Part shown: positions 1 through 8,800 of the stretch, piece by piece | Layout of the letters: every line of letters starts with the position of its first letter | How positions within the stretch are numbered: the stretch's first letter is position 1 | Origin: Paenibacillus phytorum | GTDB lineage: Bacteria > Bacillota > Bacilli > Paenibacillales > NBRC-103111 | DNA length: 64,000 bases | Reading direction: 5' to 3' | Assembly (NCBI RefSeq): GCF_013141715.1 | Contig: NZ_WHOA01000241.1 | Coordinates: 1-64,000 of the forward strand | Position numbers and translations under genes: made by a program | The notes under the pieces: model-generated | Database searches by the model: none | What the model was told of the DNA's origin: nothing | The model's input: only the letters and a program-made list of their open reading frames with translations

Positions 1-96
1 TTATACAACATCGTTCAACCGCGAAAAATGGATTCACTCATCCAGCGACCAGAATTGAGCATACAACATGACACTGATGAGCAAGCGAAGGATTAA
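1..96 (+). CDS. Possible 3' end of an upstream gene (partial)
   Basis: Frame 1 is open from the window edge to a TAA at 94-96 and would give the last 31 residues of a protein. The tail is hydrophilic and ends in QAKD. I do not recognise it, and an open frame this short can occur by chance. No clear terminator follows. The hairpin CCTTGAC/GTCAAGG at 133-156 has no T-run after it. Positions 97-175 hold nothing else I can support. Confidence 0.3.
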   Translation, partial: LYNIVQPRKMDSLIQRPELSIQHDTDEQAKD

Positions 97-175
97 ACCT
101 ATACGTCTTGGGCGTAAGTTGCTTGGCATCAGCCTTGACAAACACGCTCGTCAAGGAAGGAATAAGCCGTTTTCT

Positions 176-1312
176 TCATATAAGTTTCATCTCATATTGA
201 TGGACTTTCCAAGCCCCATTTACACGTTTTAAAACATAAGTGAACTGAGCGTCATGGGTGCCTGATAGGATGTATAAAGCCTTAAAACTTAATGTCTCTG
301 AATCTTCAAGTTTGAGCTCCTGATTTTTAATTTCTTTGACTTCACCAAATGGTTTAAGATCAAGTGAACTGCTGGAAAGAAGATGGTGAATTCCTGATTG
401 GGGTGCGTGTATGGCAAGTATTTCTTTGGCTTTGGCTTCGGTGAAAGACTGCATAAGCCACTCTTGAAGTTGATCTTTTTGTGCAGGGCTAATTCGTTTG
501 AAATGAAATGAACCTAAGCTTTTGGTGAATTGATTGTTAACTTGCTTGAACCAATCTTGCATGAGTTGAACTGATCCAGCATCCGTCTCTTTGCCAGCAT
601 CCAAAGCGAGTGGAGACAAAGGGAAAGTTTGAAGTGTTTTATTAAATTCAGTTTGTACGATTTCCGTGGCAGGGGGTGGCGTAGTTTCCACCTTGTTAAT
701 ATGGCTAACTTCCGCGACATCGGAAACTCCTTCGAGGATGTCAGCGTAAACCGAAAAGTATTTATGGATGACGATTGTTGCACGTCCCGTAGAACCGGGA
801 ATCCCGAATCTACTCTGATCTTCGGACTTAGGTATATGCAGAATCATTCTGTTGGAATGTCCTTTAAAAACTAGAGGCTGAGGTAATCCAAAGGAGGATT
901 TCTCATCTGCAATAAACACTATTTGATTGCTATTGTAATCTGCATCCTCGTAGTTAACCATAAACGAACCGGATATTATTGCCTCACTTTCCATGGTGTA
1001 GGCAACAGATCCTTTACCGTAAGTTTCTTGCTGCTTATCCGTGATTTTCCACGCGGCTACTTGATCTCCGATACGAATAGATGCAGGATCATACCAACGC
1101 ATCGTTGGTTTTAAGTCGATTGGAACAACTGGGGTTGGCGAGCTTGAACGAACAGGATCTGAGTTTGTTGGTATCGTTGTACTAGGCAGGATAGTTGCTG
1201 CAGGATTCGATGGTTTAGGGGGAGGCTGCAGCGTTATGTTCAAAACAAGCAGGAGAATTGCAATTGCAATGATGATCCCCGCGTATAACTTCAAACTTCG
1301 CTTAACTTTCAT
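176..1312 (-). CDS. Membrane-anchored extracytoplasmic protein of unknown function
   Basis: The 378-residue protein begins with a short basic stretch (MKVKRSLKLY) followed by one hydrophobic helix (about residues 10-28). A Pro/Ser/Thr-rich linker (about 30-65) comes next, so the rest should lie outside the membrane, anchored at the N terminus. I recognise no enzyme motif. The last 40 residues (LYILSGTHDAQFTYVLKRV then GAWKVHQYEM) resemble the end of NTF2-like or lipoprotein-type folds, but this is only an impression. An in-frame ATG lies nine codons upstream at 1339. I chose 1312 because GGGGGTG stands about 8 bases before it on the coding strand. The gene diverges from the LacI regulator across a 220-base region holding operator-like palindromes, so shared control is possible. 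No operon partner is visible. Confidence 0.7.
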   Translation of the reverse strand: MKVKRSLKLYAGIIIAIAILLLVLNITLQPPPKPSNPAATILPSTTIPTNSDPVRSSSPTPVVPIDLKPTMRWYDPASIRIGDQVAAWKITDKQQETYGKGSVAYTMESEAIISGSFMVNYEDADYNSNQIVFIADEKSSFGLPQPLVFKGHSNRMILHIPKSEDQSRFGIPGSTGRATIVIHKYFSVYADILEGVSDVAEVSHINKVETTPPPATEIVQTEFNKTLQTFPLSPLALDAGKETDAGSVQLMQDWFKQVNNQFTKSLGSFHFKRISPAQKDQLQEWLMQSFTEAKAKEILAIHAPQSGIHHLLSSSSLDLKPFGEVKEIKNQELKLEDSETLSFKALYILSGTHDAQFTYVLKRVNGAWKVHQYEMKLI

Positions 1313-1417
1313 ACGAAAAGCACCCCCAACAGATGTCATTCACTATTGATTAGACGGCTGACGCTGCATGAAGTTGCAAGGAATTCGCCCATTTCAATTA
1401 GACATTAAAAATAATTT

Positions 1418-1433
1418 AGTTAAACGCGTAACT
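1418..1433. promoter_or_regulatory. LacI-type operator copy 1
   Basis: AGTTAAACGCGTAACT is an imperfect palindrome with AGTTA/TAACT arms and a central CpG, the typical layout of LacI-family operators. A near-identical copy lies 86 bases downstream. The likely ligand is the LacI-type regulator encoded at 1535. Binding is inferred, not shown. Confidence 0.6.
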
Positions 1434-1456
1434 GATAAATCAATTTAATGGTAAAA

Positions 1457-1470
1457 AGATAGCGCTATCA
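1457..1470. promoter_or_regulatory. Perfect palindrome, possible CcpA cre site
   Basis: The sequence AGATAGCGCTATCA contains the perfect 12-base palindrome GATAGCGCTATC. It also fits seven of the nine fixed positions of the CcpA cre consensus TGNAANCGNTNNCA. It lies between the two AGTTA...TAACT operators. Carbon catabolite repression of an alpha-glucan gene cluster would make sense, but a third LacI-family operator is equally possible. Confidence 0.45.
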
Positions 1471-1503
1471 TATTGTAATATCGACTATTGTGTCTTATAA
1501 TCT

Positions 1504-1519
1504 AGTTAAACGTGTAACT
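1504..1519. promoter_or_regulatory. LacI-type operator copy 2
   Basis: AGTTAAACGTGTAACT differs from copy 1 at one base and has the same central CpG. It ends 15 bases before the regulator's start codon, so bound protein would block transcription of the regulator itself and possibly of the genes behind it. It also lies inside the longer open frame that starts at 1490, which argues that translation starts at 1535 instead. Confidence 0.6.
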
Positions 1520-1534
1520 AAAGAGGGTAGAGGA

Positions 1535-2560
1535 ATGAAGAAACCAACAATTAAAGATGTGGCCAAAGTCGCAGGCGTTTCAGCAGCCGCAGTGTCCTAT
1601 GCTTTAAACGGCAGAACGGATAAAGTCTCCAATGAGACGATCGAACGCATTAAGAAAATTATTGAAACCTTAAACTACATACCGGATTTCTCAGCGAGAA
1701 GTTTAGTCAAAAACCAATCCAAGTTGATTGGCATCGTGATTCCACAGACAGAATCTCACAAGCAGCTTATACTTGAAAATCCTTTCTACAGCGAAATGAT
1801 AAGTGGAATTGAAGGCAAGCTTCGTGAGTATGGGTACCACCTCTTGTTATCTGGCGTTAACCAAGGGGAAAGTTATCTGGATTTATCCGTTCAACGTAAT
1901 CTGGATGGTGCCATTATGATGGGTATTTATCCCGAACAGTTTTATGACGGCTTTAAGAAGATTAATATTCCGATTGTCCTGATCGACAGTTACATTAACG
2001 ACAGTTATTTCAAGCGAATCGGCATTGATGACGAATACGGCGGATATTTGGCAACGAAGTATCTAATTGATAAGGGTCACTCTAACATTGGACTTGTGAC
2101 AGGAGCGATTCGTAAAGACGGTGTTGTCGAGAAACGTTTCCTCGGCTATAAACGTGCGATTCGTGAAGCGAATTTCTTTTATAATCCGGACTATGTGTTT
2201 GAAGAATCCATGAGTTATGAGCATGGTATGGCTGCAGGACAGCTCATTGCAAACAAGTTTCCCGAAATCACCGCTGTATTTGCTACGGGGGACATGGTTG
2301 CATTCGGAGCGATTCGGAGCTTGATGGACATGGGTAAAAAAGTCCCGGAAGACATCTCAGTCATTGGCTTTGATGATATCACGATGTCGAAGATGTTTAT
2401 CCCGCCTTTAACAACAATCCGGCAAAATATTACTGAAAAAGGCGCTATTGCGGCCGAACACCTCATCAACATGATTCAAGGCGGCGTGGAGCAAGAAGCG
2501 AATGAAATCATGCTGCCGCTAACGATTGTGGAGAGAGCAACAGTTAGAGCCAAGGAATAA
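1535..2560 (+). CDS. LacI-family transcriptional regulator of the cycloalternan genes
   Basis: The 341-residue protein has the LacI family layout. The N-terminal helix-turn-helix and hinge helix (TIKDVAKVAGVSAAAVSYAL, then ARSLV near residue 55) precede a periplasmic-binding-protein-like effector domain (from GIVIPQT to the end). The effector is probably a sugar made or imported by the neighbouring enzymes, perhaps cycloalternan or a derived isomalto- or nigero-oligosaccharide; this is inference from position. ATG 1535 follows AGAGGGTAGAGGA and starts right at the DNA-binding domain, whereas an earlier start at 1490 would add 15 residues translated from operator DNA. The stop lies 32 bases before the first permease gene and all genes to 17.5 kb point the same way. 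Two matching operators upstream suggest autoregulation. Confidence 0.9.
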   Translation: MKKPTIKDVAKVAGVSAAAVSYALNGRTDKVSNETIERIKKIIETLNYIPDFSARSLVKNQSKLIGIVIPQTESHKQLILENPFYSEMISGIEGKLREYGYHLLLSGVNQGESYLDLSVQRNLDGAIMMGIYPEQFYDGFKKINIPIVLIDSYINDSYFKRIGIDDEYGGYLATKYLIDKGHSNIGLVTGAIRKDGVVEKRFLGYKRAIREANFFYNPDYVFEESMSYEHGMAAGQLIANKFPEITAVFATGDMVAFGAIRSLMDMGKKVPEDISVIGFDDITMSKMFIPPLTTIRQNITEKGAIAAEHLINMIQGGVEQEANEIMLPLTIVERATVRAKE

Positions 2561-2592
2561 TTAACACGTAGGAATCGGAAAAGGAGAACGTC

Positions 2593-3477
2593 ATGGTCGG
2601 ACAAAAAAGATTTTCCAAAGCAGTTGTCATTATCGGATTTTTATTGCCAAGTTTAGCGGGTTTGTTTCTGTTCCAACTCATCCCGATGCTTTCATCCGCT
2701 GTCATCTCCTTTACGAATTGGGATTTGTTAACCCCGGCGAAGTTCGTTGGGGTGGATAATTACACGGAAGCTTTGCAGGATGAGAAAACGCTTACATCAC
2801 TGATGAACATTCTTCAGTACATCCTTGGTTACTTGCCGTCTGTTCTTGCTTTTGGTTTATTGTTCGCCGTTTTACTGAATAGAAAGCTAAGGGGTATTAA
2901 GCTTTATCGAATTTTCATCTTTGTACCCGTCATCACCTCGTGGGTAGCTGTTTCCATCGTATGGCGCTGGCTGCTGAATGGACAGAGCGGACTCATTAAC
3001 TACCTGTTATCACTAATCGGAATACAAGGACCTGTATGGCTGCAGGACTTTGTATGGGCAATGCCCTCAATTATCGCGGTAAGTGTATGGAAGGATATCG
3101 GCTATGTGACTGTCATACTTCTTGCGGGGCTGCAGGATATTTCGGAGGATTATTACGAAGCAGCTACGATTGATGGCGCAGGTGGATTTCAGCAGTTTTT
3201 TCGTGTAACGCTACCGTTGCTCACGCCTAGTATTTTTTTCGTGCTTGTCATTTCCCTCATCAATGGCTTCCAACTCTTTGATCAGGTGCTAGTTATGACA
3301 GGTGGCGGTCCGGCTGGGCAAACGAGCACGCTTGTACAGCAAATTTATGGGAATGCTTTTCAAAGCTATAAAATGGGCTTTGCCTCTGCGCAGTCATGGA
3401 TTTTATTCGTAATTATTTTCGCCGTCACCATCGTTCAGCAGCAGCTTCAGAAAAGGTGGGTTACCTATGACAGATAA
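2593..3477 (+). CDS. ctsU: Sugar ABC transporter permease, MalF type (CtsU-like)
   Basis: The 294-residue integral membrane protein is a carbohydrate-uptake permease of the MalF/UgpA class. About six hydrophobic segments are visible, starting near residue 10. The cytoplasmic EAA loop that contacts the ATPase is clear (EAATIDGAGGFQQFF then LPLLTPS). AAGGAG lies about 8 bases before the ATG. The gene overlaps the next permease by 11 bases, so the pair is translationally coupled. In the cycloalternan cluster of Bacillus globisporus, ctsUVW encodes the uptake system for the cyclic tetrasaccharide. I assign the symbol from gene order with the very convincing ctsY and ctsZ downstream. The substrate is inferred. 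Confidence 0.85.
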   Translation: MVGQKRFSKAVVIIGFLLPSLAGLFLFQLIPMLSSAVISFTNWDLLTPAKFVGVDNYTEALQDEKTLTSLMNILQYILGYLPSVLAFGLLFAVLLNRKLRGIKLYRIFIFVPVITSWVAVSIVWRWLLNGQSGLINYLLSLIGIQGPVWLQDFVWAMPSIIAVSVWKDIGYVTVILLAGLQDISEDYYEAATIDGAGGFQQFFRVTLPLLTPSIFFVLVISLINGFQLFDQVLVMTGGGPAGQTSTLVQQIYGNAFQSYKMGFASAQSWILFVIIFAVTIVQQQLQKRWVTYDR

Positions 3478-4297
3478 ATATATGCCGTATCGGAACCTGC
3501 TTTCACATCTCATTTTGATTGTGGCGGCTGTCGTTCTCATGTTTCCTTTCGTCTGGATGCTGTCGGGTTCATTTAAGGATAACTTGGAAGTCGTCAGAAT
3601 GCCGCCTAATTTAATTCCCGATACATTTAAATTCAGCAACTACGTCGAGATTACGAAATACTTTCCGATCTATCGCTTTTTGGGCAACAGTGTAGGCGTT
3701 TCCTTAGTGACGACGGCAGCGCAGATTGTTGTGTGTGCGATGGCTGCATTTGTTTTTGCTAAAATACCTTTCCGAGGCAGGGAAACTTTATTTGTTCTCT
3801 ATTTGATCACGATGATGATTCCCATGCAGGTGACGATGACGCCACTTTTTATCGTGTTTCAGAAACTGCACCTGACGAATACATATCTCGGTCTCATTTT
3901 GCCAGGAATCTTCAGTGCTTACGGGACTTTCCTGCTCCGACAACACATCATGACCATTCCCGATCCGTTGATCGAAGCGGCTAGAATGGACGGAGCTTCC
4001 TATTTGAGGGTGTTTATGAGCATCATTCTTCCGCTTAGCAAACCTGCTCTTGCAACACTAGCTATTTTTGCTTTCATGGCTTCGTGGAACAATTTTTTGT
4101 GGCCGCTTATTATTACGAGCGATAAGGAGTTGATGACACTTCCGATTGGACTAAGTAAGCTACAGGGTAGATGGGCGACGGAGTGGAACATTTTGATGGC
4201 GGGGAATGTGATCAGCTTTATACCGATTTTCATTGTGTTTTTGTTCGCATCGAAATACTTCATTAAGGGAATGACCATGAGTGGCGTTAAAGGATAA
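3467..4297 (+). CDS. ctsV: Sugar ABC transporter permease, MalG type (CtsV-like)
   Basis: The 276-residue protein is the partner permease of the MalG/UgpE class with about six membrane helices. Its EAA motif reads EAARMDGASYLRVF, followed by ILPLSKPALATL. The C terminus ends FIKGMTMSGVKG, the usual end of this subfamily. The start codon is inside the end of the preceding permease gene, with AAAAGGTGGG as ribosome site. A 99-base gap separates it from the binding-protein gene. No ATP-binding subunit is encoded in the cluster. The transporter probably borrows a general MsmX/UgpC-type ATPase, as many Gram-positive sugar importers do. Confidence 0.85.
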   Translation: MTDKYMPYRNLLSHLILIVAAVVLMFPFVWMLSGSFKDNLEVVRMPPNLIPDTFKFSNYVEITKYFPIYRFLGNSVGVSLVTTAAQIVVCAMAAFVFAKIPFRGRETLFVLYLITMMIPMQVTMTPLFIVFQKLHLTNTYLGLILPGIFSAYGTFLLRQHIMTIPDPLIEAARMDGASYLRVFMSIILPLSKPALATLAIFAFMASWNNFLWPLIITSDKELMTLPIGLSKLQGRWATEWNILMAGNVISFIPIFIVFLFASKYFIKGMTMSGVKG

Positions 4298-4396
4298 TGA
4301 GAGGGGTGATGGAAGTCGTTTGAGACGTAAGTGATGAAAATAAAATGACAATGGTGAGTTAACTGGAGAAAATTCATAAGAAGAGAGGGTTTAAAG

Positions 4397-5746
4397 ATGG
4401 TTACTAAAAAAACAGGTTGGGTCGTAGCGTTAGGTGTGGTTGTTTCTCTTGCAGCAACGGGTTGTGGAGCGGATACGAAAAAGGAAGCTACGTCAACGCC
4501 AAAACAAGAGCCGACGGCTGCTGCAACGGCAGCGGCAACACCGGAGACAAAGAAAGAACCGGTTACCCTCAAGTTCATGCAGTATACCGCTAGCGGTTCT
4601 CAAGAGCAGACGCTCGGCGATATGGTGAAAGCGTTCGAGTCGGCCAATCCTGACGTGAAGGTCAAAGTGGATATCGTCGATTACAACAACTACTACACGA
4701 AGCTCAATACACAGCTCGCATCGGGGGATGCGCCTGATGTATTTGAGGTCGGTTACGAAAACTTCGTCTCTTATGCAGCCAAAAATACACTAAAAGACTT
4801 GACGCCGATCATTGCGAAGGACACGACGTTCAAGCCGGAAATCTACAAAGGTCTCGCTTATGACTCTTTCAAATATAGCGGAAAACAATATGGAGTCGTA
4901 GAGTCATTTTCAGACGTAGTTCTTTTCTATAATAAGGATTTGTTTGACAAAAAGCAAGTTGAGTATCCAAAGGCGGATTGGACGTGGAAGCAAGAGCTGG
5001 AAGCGGCTCAGAAGCTAACTGACGCCAAAAGCGGCGTATGGGGAACCTACTCGCCAATTCAATTCTATGAGTTTTACAAAACAATTGCTCAGAACGGCGG
5101 AGGTATCTGGAGTGCAGATGGCAAGCCTACTGTAAACAGTAAAGAAAATATTGAAGCCTTGAACTGGATGCTGGATAAAGCGAAGAAGTATAAAGTGTCT
5201 CCAGCGCTCAACGACGATACCTTTAACCAGCCAGATGCTGACTTAAACGCATTTAAAGCAGGTAAGCTTGCTATGCTGCGTGGTGGAATTTGGAACTTTG
5301 GCCGCTTTGCGGATGCCCCGTTCAAATGGGACATTGCACTCGAGCCTGGTAATACGAAGAAAGCACATCATTTCTTTGCGGATGGTCTTGTTGTTTCTGA
5401 AAAAACGAAAAATGCCGAAGCGGCTTGGAAATTTATTAAATTCATGTCCTCCGATCCTTCTGTTGTCAGCAAGCGGATTGAGAAAGGCTGGAGTGTACCT
5501 GCTGTTTCTGATGAAAAAGTCATGGAGGCTTATTTCAAACAAACGCCGCCAGCTTCGAAGAAAATCGTGCTTGAAGCATTGAATTCGCTTGTACTGACGC
5601 CAGTAGGTCCAATTCCGGACAAATGGAACGACTTGACGAAAGCGATCGGCGACGAGCTGGATAAAGCGAAATTGAAATCCGATTATACAGCGGAAAAAGC
5701 ACTCAATGAAGCGCAAGCGAAGATTGAAAAATTAGTAACTAAATAG
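4397..5746 (+). CDS. ctsW: Extracellular sugar-binding lipoprotein (CtsW-like)
   Basis: The 449-residue family-1 extracellular solute-binding protein captures the sugar and delivers it to the two permeases. The signal peptide ends in the lipobox LAATGC, so Cys23 should be lipidated. A Thr/Ala/Pro-rich spacer (about 30-60) is followed by the mature fold, starting at VTLKFMQYTASG. Typical features follow: QLASGDAPDVF near 110, VLFYNKDLF near 175 and AAWKFIKFMSSDPS near 345. GAGAGGG precedes the ATG by about 8 bases. A hairpin 25 bases after the stop could give this gene a more abundant transcript than the enzymes behind it, as is common for binding-protein genes. Confidence 0.88.
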   Translation: MVTKKTGWVVALGVVVSLAATGCGADTKKEATSTPKQEPTAAATAAATPETKKEPVTLKFMQYTASGSQEQTLGDMVKAFESANPDVKVKVDIVDYNNYYTKLNTQLASGDAPDVFEVGYENFVSYAAKNTLKDLTPIIAKDTTFKPEIYKGLAYDSFKYSGKQYGVVESFSDVVLFYNKDLFDKKQVEYPKADWTWKQELEAAQKLTDAKSGVWGTYSPIQFYEFYKTIAQNGGGIWSADGKPTVNSKENIEALNWMLDKAKKYKVSPALNDDTFNQPDADLNAFKAGKLAMLRGGIWNFGRFADAPFKWDIALEPGNTKKAHHFFADGLVVSEKTKNAEAAWKFIKFMSSDPSVVSKRIEKGWSVPAVSDEKVMEAYFKQTPPASKKIVLEALNSLVLTPVGPIPDKWNDLTKAIGDELDKAKLKSDYTAEKALNEAQAKIEKLVTK

Positions 5747-5770
5747 CGTAGTGCGGACATAGAGTCGGCA

Positions 5771-5803
5771 GGGAAGGGGCATTGTTGCGGCAACGGCCCC
5801 TTT
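5771..5803 (+). terminator. Intercistronic hairpin after ctsW
   Basis: GAAGGGGC at 5773-5780 pairs with GCCCCTTT at 5796-5803, and GTTGC/GCAAC adds an inner stem. There is no strong T-run, so it is more likely a partial terminator or a 3'-end stabiliser for the ctsW message than a full stop. It covers the alternative start of the next frame at 5782, which supports the later start at 5839. Confidence 0.6.
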
Positions 5804-5838
5804 CTCATTCATACACATGGGATGGAGTAGGAGGATTT

Positions 5839-8800
5839 ATGGTGCAAACAGTAGATTCAAATCAGAATGTTAAATACTTTTTAGATGAACATACAGGTCA
5901 GATTACGATCTCGGGGCAGCTTGCCACTTTTAGAGATATTGCTTTTTTGAGTTACGCGCTTATTCAGCGAGGTGATGTCGAACGTGTATTGCCTGTACTA
6001 CGTTTGATGAGCAGCGATCAATTTAAGGGACAGTTGGCACTGACGGATGCTGCGCTTCGGATATGGGCTTTCGGAGAATATCTGAAGGTAACGGAAGATC
6101 AGGATTTTAGGTTGGAGATAGAAGGGATGATTGAGGAAACCACCTTGTTTCTAGATAGCAATTGGCAGAATCCGCAGCCTCACTGGCTGCATCGTGGAAG
6201 CGAAGGTATTTATTTGAGTCATTTGGCGATGTACTTCGCTGCGGTTCAAGCCAATATTCAGAACGGAGTTGGCGAGCGGGGTGTGCGTTTACTGAAGGCG
6301 ATCCGTGAGCTTGTCTTTGCCAGCTTCATTAAAGAGGGCCGAGTTGTCAGCGAACTAGGTGATACAGCGATTCATGGGGATATCATCACAGCGGCGATTC
6401 CATTCGGTATGCTGGGTATCGAAGACCGTATTCTGATCGAAGCGTTGTATAAATTGGAAGAAACACTTGTTAGTAAAGGTGTGAGTTTCAAAGCTGGCGA
6501 CACGTATTATGGAGGCTGTGAGCGATCCGACCTTACCTGCCTGTTGGCGTGGTACTACGCTAAAAAAGGGGACACGGTTCGGGCGAAGGAACTGCTCGCT
6601 CATGTGGAGTCGCTTCAGAAGGAAGATTCGAAGTTGTATGAGGTAGACACTTCTACAGCCAAGGAGCCTTTATTGTTTACGTATTGGCGCGAACATGCAG
6701 GGGAACCACCCGTCAGTACATGGGGAGGCGTACTGATGGAGCTTGCACAGGCTGCACTTGTTTCAGGTGATGTCCGTACTGACAGCTTGGACAGCGTCTC
6801 TCTGGTGCATCAACCAACAGGTTACGATGACCCTTACGTCATCCTGCCTTACGAGCGGTTTCCCCGTCATCCCGAAGCGGGTGATTCGGTGCTTGTGCGC
6901 CTCTTGACTCAGCCTTTTCAGGCGAGTCAGGTCGTGACCGTGCAGGCCGCCGTGGGTGGGATTCCGGCGGCCCAAGCTGTGAGCGCCGTCATGAAAGTGA
7001 CGGACGGCGGGGAAAAGGTCTGGGAAGCGCAGCTTGGCCCTTTCCTCGCAGGTGACGAGGTCAGCTATGCTTTTGCGCTTCAAAGCGGAAGCAAGTCGCT
7101 GAGTTCAGCGACTTACAGCTTTAAAGTGCGGGCATGGACGGCGCTGGAGCGCGTCCATGCTATGTACGAGACGACGGATGGCTTCGTTGTCGAATTGGAT
7201 TACGGTGCGGAGGGTACTCGCACAGCTCAGTTGTCTTTCCGCGCCGACGCGAGCGGCGCGATCAAGCTGACGTTCGCCGCAGACGGCGAACGCTCGCAGG
7301 GCGCGCCGGTGCAGCAGGCGGCGCTGGCAGTTGGACGCGCACGGCTGGAAGCCGAGGTGCGCGGTGGCAAGCTTGCGCTCGCGCTGCGCAGCACGGAGGG
7401 CGTGCTGATGGAAGGCTTCGCCGCCGAAGGGAAGCCGCTTATTGAGGCTTTAACCGATGGCTCGGGATGCCTGCATAAGCTTCGCTTGAACTTGAAAACG
7501 AGGCCGGAGCATCGCTGGTTCGGCATGGGGGAACGCTTTTCCCATTATGAATATTCGGGTCATGAAGTCGATCAATATGTGTACAATCAGTACCGGGATC
7601 AAGGACTGAAGACGTACATGCCGGTTCCTTTTGCCATATCCTCAGGTGGATATGCGATCTTCGTGGATACGGCGCTTTATTCGACCTTCCGTTTTCATAC
7701 ACGATTATCTGATCTTGTTGAAGTGGAAGCGGATGTGTCGCAGGCAAATCAACAGCTGGTTGCGTATTTATTTGCGGAGGAGCCGCTCACGATGGTCGGA
7801 CAGTTCACCCATCTATCGGGCAAACCTGTATTGCCGCCGAAGTGGTCGTTTGGACCATGGATGTCCAGCAATAACTGGGATTCCCAGGCAGAGGTTTTGA
7901 AACAGGCCGAGTTAACGGCGAAGTATCAAATCCCGTCCACTGTGCTAGTTATCGAGCAATGGAGTGACGAAGCGACGTTCTATATTTTTAACGATGCGCA
8001 GTACAATGTCAAAGACGGTAACCAACCGTTTCGCTATGATGAGTTCCAGTTCCCAGAGTGGGGCCGTTGGCCGAATCCGAAGGGAATGGTCGAAGAGCTG
8101 CATGAGAAGGGTTTGAAGGTGCTGTTATGGCAAATACCCATTCATAAACATATGTATGGCGTTACTCACGGTCAGCGCGATCAGGATGAAATTACACTGC
8201 TGGAGCAAGGTTACTGTGTGAAAACGGCCGATGGGGAGCCGTACACATTGCCCTATAACTGGTTTAAAGATTGTCATATTCTTGACTTTACGAATCCAGA
8301 AGCGGCGAAATGGTGGTTTAATAAACGCCAATACCTCGCAGATGAGATCGGTGTGGATGGCTTTAAAACAGATGGCGGCGAATTCGTCTTCGGTCACGAT
8401 CTGCAGTTCTATGATGGCTCTACTGGCCGCGAAATGCGCAATTTGTATCCGAATTTGTATGTGGGCGGCTATTACGATTTCATTCAGCAGTATGCCAAAG
8501 ATGGAGGCATTACCTTTAGCCGGGCGGGCTACACCGGAGCGCAGCGGTACCCGATGCACTGGGCTGGCGACGAGCGTTCGACCTTTCAGGCCTTCCGCTC
8601 TTCGATGATTGCTGGGTTATCCAGCAGTATGTCGGGCATTCCGTTCTGGGGATGGGATCTGGGTGGCTTTCATGGGGACATTCCGACGGCGGAGCTGTTT
8701 ATAAGATCCACACAAATGGCCGCTTTTTGCCCAGTGATGCAGTATCATGCCGAAACAAAAGGCGAGTTCAATCAAGACCGAACGCCGTGGAACATCGCTG

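Noticed and set aside
133..156. Terminator near the window start
   Set aside because: CCTTGAC/GTCAAGG is a good stem but lacks a T-run on either strand.
4357..4364. AGTTAACT ahead of ctsW as a third LacI operator
   Set aside because: It has the arms but lacks the 6-base centre with CpG found in both real copies, so the spacing is wrong. An 8-base palindrome is expected by chance.
4000..4578. Minus-strand open frame of 192 codons across ctsV and ctsW
   Set aside because: It overlaps two well-supported genes, spans their gap, and shows no family resemblance or ribosome site.
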